From an uncultured bacterium (GTDB taxonomy: Bacteria; Bacillota; Clostridia; Lachnospirales; Lachnospiraceae): a stretch of DNA of 18,805 nucleotides. Under the pieces are notes generated by a model that was not told the DNA's origin, did no database searches, and saw only the letters and a program-made list of their open reading frames with translations. Shown piece by piece: positions 15,050-18,805 of this stretch; positions within the stretch are counted from its first letter, which is position 1, and every line of letters starts with the position of its first letter. The position numbers were made by a program, and so were the translations under genes. Location of the stretch: contig CAJMQE010000075.1 of NCBI GenBank assembly GCA_905215405.1, positions 1 through 18,805 of the forward strand. Direction: 5' to 3'.

Positions 15050-16600
15050 ATGCATAAATTAAAAGGACTATTAAAAGTAATATTTGGGCGGACGACTATG
15101 GTTTTTGCTTCATTACTGATACAGGTAATCATATTGTGTGTTACATTTGGCTGGCTGAGCGAGTATACAGTAGCTGTATATTCTGGCTTTACGATTCTTG
15201 GTGCAGCAGTTGTTATCTATATTATGAATGAAGATATTAATTCGAGCTTTAAACTTGCATGGATCATTCCGGTGCTGGTTATTCCTGTATTTGGTACTGC
15301 ATTGTACATCTTTGTAAATCTTCAGGTAGGCACGAAATATATCAAAAAGAGAACGACTGACATCCAGACACAGATCGCACCATTGCTGGAGCAGAATGAA
15401 CAAGTACTTAAGAATCTCGAAGAGGCTGACAGAAGTGAGGTCGGATTTGCTAATTATATGAATCATTCGGCTGGGTATCCGATTTACCAGAACAGTAGTG
15501 TAAAATATTTCCCAATAGGGGAACTGAAATTTGAGCAGATGATACAGGAGTTGGAAAAAGCAGAAAAGTTCATATTTCTAGAGTATTTTATTGTTGCAAA
15601 GGGATACATGTGGGATACGATCCTCGATATACTGAAGCGAAAAGTAAAAGAGGGCGTGGAAGTCAGAATGCTCTATGATGGAATGTGCAGTCTGATGCTT
15701 CTACCATATAAATACCCGGAAGAACTAGAACGGTATGGAATCAAATGTAAGATCTTTTCTCAGATCAAGCCCATTTTATCGACTCACCAGAACAACAGGG
15801 ATCACAGAAAGATCCTTGTGATTGATGGACATACTGCATTTACCGGGGGAATTAATCTTGCTGATGAATATATTAACCGAATCGACCGCTTCGGGCACTG
15901 GAAAGATACAGCGGTCATGATCAAAGGAGAAGCAGTTAGAAGTTTTACATTGATGTTCTTGCAAATGTGGAATATAACAGAAAGACAGCAGGAAGACTAT
16001 GCAAAGTATGTTACCACGCCATATGTGGCAGAACTGCAGGCGGAAGATGGCAGAGGATTTGTCCTTCCCTATGGAGATAATCCGTTCGACAGTGAAAATG
16101 TTGGAAAACAGGTATATATTGATGTCCTGAACCGTGCCAGAAAATATGTGCACATCATGACACCATATCTGATCCTGGATGATGAAATGGTCGAGGCGCT
16201 TAGTTATGCAGCTAAAAGAGGTGTTGAAACGATCATCATTATGCCTCATAAACCGGATAAACTTTATGCATATCTGCTGGCAAGGACTTACTATAAGGAA
16301 CTTTTGGATAAAGGCGTCAGAATTTATGAATATACACCTGGTTTTGTGCATGCAAAAGTGTTTGTCAGTGATGATGATAAAGCAGTAGTTGGTACGGTAA
16401 ATCTGGATTTTAGAAGTCTTTATCTGCATTTTGAATGTGGTGCCTATATGTTCAAAGATCCGGCTGTATTTAAAATAGAAGCGGATTTTCAGGCAACATT
16501 GGATAAATGTCAGGAGATAACACTGGAAGACTGTAGAAAACTTTCACCTGTTAAAAGATTCCTGGGACAGGTGCTCAGACTGATTGCACCTTTGATGTAA
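15050..16600 (+). CDS. cls: Cardiolipin synthase, phospholipase D type
   Basis: This 516-residue membrane enzyme condenses two phosphatidylglycerol molecules into cardiolipin and glycerol. Hydrophobic segments at about 14-34, 40-58 and 68-90 anchor the N-terminus. Both HKD active-site motifs are intact: His252, Lys254 and Asp259 (DHRKILVIDG), followed by TGGINLADEY; and His434, Lys436 and Asp441 (VHAKVFVSDD), followed by GTVNLDFRSL. The length is normal for bacterial ClsA-like proteins. AGGGG (15041-15045) precedes ATG closely. It is 48 nt downstream of the AI-2E-family gene. A short hairpin begins 5 bp after its stop. Confidence 0.95.
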   Translation: MHKLKGLLKVIFGRTTMVFASLLIQVIILCVTFGWLSEYTVAVYSGFTILGAAVVIYIMNEDINSSFKLAWIIPVLVIPVFGTALYIFVNLQVGTKYIKKRTTDIQTQIAPLLEQNEQVLKNLEEADRSEVGFANYMNHSAGYPIYQNSSVKYFPIGELKFEQMIQELEKAEKFIFLEYFIVAKGYMWDTILDILKRKVKEGVEVRMLYDGMCSLMLLPYKYPEELERYGIKCKIFSQIKPILSTHQNNRDHRKILVIDGHTAFTGGINLADEYINRIDRFGHWKDTAVMIKGEAVRSFTLMFLQMWNITERQQEDYAKYVTTPYVAELQAEDGRGFVLPYGDNPFDSENVGKQVYIDVLNRARKYVHIMTPYLILDDEMVEALSYAAKRGVETIIIMPHKPDKLYAYLLARTYYKELLDKGVRIYEYTPGFVHAKVFVSDDDKAVVGTVNLDFRSLYLHFECGAYMFKDPAVFKIEADFQATLDKCQEITLEDCRKLSPVKRFLGQVLRLIAPLM

Positions 16601-16603
16601 GAC

Positions 16604-16626
16604 GATAGGTAAGACCTATTTGTTTT
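16604..16626 (+). terminator. Short terminator-like hairpin after cls
   Basis: ATAGGT (16605-16610) and ACCTAT (16614-16619) form a perfect 6-bp stem with a 3-nt loop, followed by TTTGTTTT. It is short, and the longer hairpin at 16719-16770 may be the main stop. Confidence 0.5.
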
Positions 16627-16718
16627 AATAACTTGATAACTAAATGCTATTGAGAAAAAATAGTTAATAAAAATTTAATATATTGAAGTTGTTTTCTGTA
16701 TAGGAAATTAGAACGATA

Positions 16719-16770
16719 AAAACGGAACAATAGGCTCAACGGCCTAGGGTTTCGTTTCTTGTTTTATTTT
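16719..16770 (+). terminator. Second terminator downstream of cls
   Basis: AAACGGAAC (16720-16728) pairs with GTTTCGTTT (16749-16757) through one G-T pair. Beyond a 2-nt mismatch, TAGGC (16731-16735) pairs with GCCTA (16742-16746). A T-rich tract follows at 16759-16770. Between the two hairpins (16627-16718) I see only AT-rich sequence. Confidence 0.65.
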
Positions 16771-16791
16771 GCTGAAAATAATTCGTATAAA

Positions 16792-16820
16792 TAGACATAA
16801 TTTGTAATAAATGTTATAAT
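16792..16820 (+). promoter_or_regulatory. Extended -10 promoter of the chemoreceptor gene
   Basis: TAGACA (16792-16797, 5/6) and a perfect TATAAT (16815-16820) are 17 bp apart, and TGT at 16812-16814 makes an extended -10. Transcription would start near 16827, giving a 5' leader of about 70 nt. This is a sigma-A type site, not the flagellar sigma-D type. Confidence 0.8.
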
Positions 16821-16857
16821 TACGTCAGAATGTGTCGAAGTATTACTAAGGAGATTC

Positions 16858-16890
16858 ATGAAAGCACAAGACATAAATTCTGGGAGGTAA
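16858..16890 (+). CDS. 10-codon upstream ORF in the chemoreceptor leader
   Basis: ATG 16858 follows AAGGAG (16848-16853) with a 4-nt gap and opens a frame encoding MKAQDINSGR, stopping at TAA 16888-16890. The last codons GGG-AGG and the stop overlap the ribosome binding site of the chemoreceptor (GGGAGGT, 16882-16888). Ribosomes translating this peptide would cover that site and end 7 nt before the next start. This suggests coupling or leader-peptide control. It may also be chance, since the ORF is very short. Confidence 0.4.
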   Translation: MKAQDINSGR

Positions 16891-16897
16891 TAATTAT

Positions 16898-18604
16898 ATG
16901 AGTGAAAAGAAAAACAAAGCTGAAAAGGCGACAGAGTACCAGAATACTAAGATTTCACAAAGACTGAAGAAATTGTGTAATACATTAGTATTTATGACAA
17001 TTGCGTCCGCTGTACTTGGATTTATATTCTTCCAGTTAATTGGAAGTAATATGATGACATTTTACAATGTGCAGTATGAAACAGCGCAGAATCAGATGGA
17101 AATTCGTAAAGGTGTCCAGACTATGAATAAGAGAATCTTATTTGCGATGGTATCTAACGATTCAAAGGTAACAGAGGAACAATCTAAAGAAATTACTTCA
17201 AGATTTGAAAAGATCGACGGTTATATCACAAAGATAAAGAATAATCTGGATGATAAGAATGCAGTCGATGAAATGAGTACAGATTTTGATGCATTTGAAA
17301 GTGCAACAACAGAACTGTTAAGCTATGTAAAAGCTGGAAGTACTGATAAAGCACTGAATTATTATAATACAAAGTACAATGATATTTCTGAAAAGCTTGC
17401 AGATTCTCTTGATAAGATCGGTCAGCTCTCTGACACAGCAGCACATCAGAAGTATATTTCTAGTATTATCATGCAGGTAGTTGCTAGTTTGGGACTGATT
17501 GCATTTGCAATTATATGTGTTATCCTTTCAAGACGTTTCAGCAAACGTCTTACAAAGAGCATTGAAACTCCTTTAAAGGAAATGGAAGATGCTTCACGTG
17601 AAATTGCCAATGGTAATGTACACGTAGCTATTGAATACCAGTCAGAGGATGAAATCGGACAGGTTGCAGATAGCCTGAGAACAGCCGTAGCGTCTATCGC
17701 TTCTTATATCGATGATATCGAAAATGTGATGGCAGCAATGGCAGATGGTAAGTTCAATGTTGAATTGAACAAAGAATTTATTGGAGATTTCAAAAATATC
17801 CAGACTTCTATCGAAGGCTTTACAGACAAGATTTCAGACAGTATGAAAGAAATTGCTATGGTTTCTGAACAGGTTTCAAGTGGAGCTGGTCAGATCGCTG
17901 ATGCCGGACAATCACTTGCTGAAGGCGCAACAGATCAGGCTGGTATCGTTCAGGAATTATCAGCAACAGTTTCAGATATTACACAGCGTATTTCTGATAA
18001 TGCTGACAATGCAGTTGCAATCAGTGATGAAGTTGGTGGAGTTAAGAACGGCATCGATCAGGGTAATGAAAAGATGCAGGAAGTTGTCAAGGCAATGGAT
18101 ACTATCAGCAGAACTTCACAGGAGATCAGCAAGATCATTGATACAATCAACAATATTGCTGACCAGACAAACCTCCTTGCTCTGAATGCTTCTATTGAAG
18201 CAGCTCGTGCAGGTGAAGCTGGTAAAGGATTTGCAGTTGTTGCTAACGAAGTAAGCTCACTTGCAAGTCAGAGTGCTGAAGCAGCCCAGACATCAACTTC
18301 ATTTATTGAAGCATCTCTGCGTGCAGTAGAAGAAGGAAAAGCAGTTGCAGATAACGCTGCAAATGAATTAAGACAGGTCGTTGAAAGTGCAGGTCAGATT
18401 GCAAGCAAAGTAGACGATATTGCAAAGGCATCAAGCCAGCAGGCTGAAGCCGTAAAACAGATTGATATTGGTATTAGCCAGATTGCTCAGGTAACTGAGA
18501 CTAATGCTGCAACAGCAGAAGAAAGTTCTGCATCCAGTGAAGAATTAACAAGCCAGGCTGAATCCTTACAGTCTCTCGTTAACAGATTCGAAATCAAGAA
18601 ATAA
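16898..18604 (+). CDS. Methyl-accepting chemotaxis protein
   Basis: This 568-residue transmembrane chemoreceptor has the standard order. A short cytoplasmic tail is followed by TM1 (about 29-49), a helical extracellular sensor of about 140 residues like the four-helix-bundle type (50-188), TM2 (189-211), a HAMP linker (212-265) and a long coiled-coil signalling domain. The hairpin tip that contacts CheW/CheA is recognisable as ADQTNLLALNASIEAARAGE followed by AGKGFAVVANEV (421-452). The usual Arg after NEV is Ser453. Flanking repeats with Glu/Gln pairs are plausible methylation sites. There is no C-terminal CheR-tethering pentapeptide. GGGAGGT (16882-16888) lies 9 nt before ATG. The ligand is unknown and no other chemotaxis gene is in the window. 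Confidence 0.95.
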   Translation: MSEKKNKAEKATEYQNTKISQRLKKLCNTLVFMTIASAVLGFIFFQLIGSNMMTFYNVQYETAQNQMEIRKGVQTMNKRILFAMVSNDSKVTEEQSKEITSRFEKIDGYITKIKNNLDDKNAVDEMSTDFDAFESATTELLSYVKAGSTDKALNYYNTKYNDISEKLADSLDKIGQLSDTAAHQKYISSIIMQVVASLGLIAFAIICVILSRRFSKRLTKSIETPLKEMEDASREIANGNVHVAIEYQSEDEIGQVADSLRTAVASIASYIDDIENVMAAMADGKFNVELNKEFIGDFKNIQTSIEGFTDKISDSMKEIAMVSEQVSSGAGQIADAGQSLAEGATDQAGIVQELSATVSDITQRISDNADNAVAISDEVGGVKNGIDQGNEKMQEVVKAMDTISRTSQEISKIIDTINNIADQTNLLALNASIEAARAGEAGKGFAVVANEVSSLASQSAEAAQTSTSFIEASLRAVEEGKAVADNAANELRQVVESAGQIASKVDDIAKASSQQAEAVKQIDIGISQIAQVTETNAATAEESSASSEELTSQAESLQSLVNRFEIKK

Positions 18605-18783
18605 TGATTGTAGTATGAATCTTACATCTAATTAGAATGCATTTGAAAGACACATCAAAATACGAAAGAAGATTGAATGCACGAAGGATAATATGAGAAA
18701 CTGATCAGTCCAGTAGATCACAGTAATTAGGAAGCCGTTGCCATGAATGTGCAATGGTGTTAAGTTAAGGATTCAAAGAGAAG

Positions 18784-18805
18784 TTAGTATCGTTTGCGAT
18801 ATTAA
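18784..18805 (+). terminator. Probable terminator hairpin cut by the window end
   Basis: TATCG (18788-18792) pairs with CGATA (18797-18801) around TTTG, and the stem extends outward by four more pairs including one G-T to the last base. Any T-run would lie outside the window. Nothing else is supportable in 18605-18783. Confidence 0.4.

Noticed and set aside
15776..16429. 217-residue minus-strand ORF inside cls
   Set aside because: It lies wholly antisense to a well-supported gene with both HKD motifs, and its product looks like reversed codon content without recognisable domains.
16701..16770. Cyclic di-GMP riboswitch in front of the chemoreceptor
   Set aside because: I could not match the conserved core of either cyclic di-GMP riboswitch class, and the region precedes the chemoreceptor promoter, so it is better read as the cls terminator.

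Overview
The window looks like chromosomal DNA of a low-GC anaerobic Firmicute, most likely a Lachnospiraceae-type Clostridium relative. This rests on AT-rich sequence, strong AGGAGG-type ribosome binding sites, the protein style (ATPase-free membrane proteins, a TIGR03905-type TSCPD protein, a bacterial GltB of about 1,510 residues) and all genes lying on the + strand. The taxonomic placement is inference; no rRNA or marker gene is present. I see no mobile element, tRNA, rRNA or CRISPR array.

Region 1 (1-3212) is a peroxide-stress cluster. After a terminator of an upstream gene (9-56) comes a strong promoter whose spacer holds a perfect OhrR-type operator. It drives a small flavodoxin, two tandem glutathione-peroxidase-family thiol peroxidases (one short, one with an extra loop), a standalone TSCPD protein and an OhrR-type MarR regulator. 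The cluster ends with a 21-bp tandem repeat array and a terminator. The simplest reading is an autoregulated organic-hydroperoxide response in which peroxidases, a flavodoxin and a Cys-rich protein replace the usual Ohr enzyme.

Region 2 (3286-7201) holds a small hypothetical ORF, a diguanylate cyclase with a Cys-rich N-terminal sensor, then a beta-CASP metallo-beta-lactamase RNase and a YegS/DagK-type lipid kinase that share a promoter and end at a perfect 15-bp terminator hairpin.

Region 3 (7202-13671) is the glutamate synthase operon gltB-gltD for ammonium assimilation. It has a palindrome-rich promoter region and a structured intergenic element whose two possible folds share sequence just before the gltD ribosome binding site.

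Region 4 (13832-16770) is an AI-2E-family transporter and a cardiolipin synthase, probably cotranscribed. Region 5 (16792-18805) is a methyl-accepting chemotaxis protein with its own extended -10 promoter and a 10-codon upstream ORF that contains its ribosome binding site; the window ends in a likely truncated terminator hairpin.

Several start codons were set by ribosome binding site rather than longest ORF: flavodoxin 149, second peroxidase 1265, diguanylate cyclase 3616 and gltD 12104.
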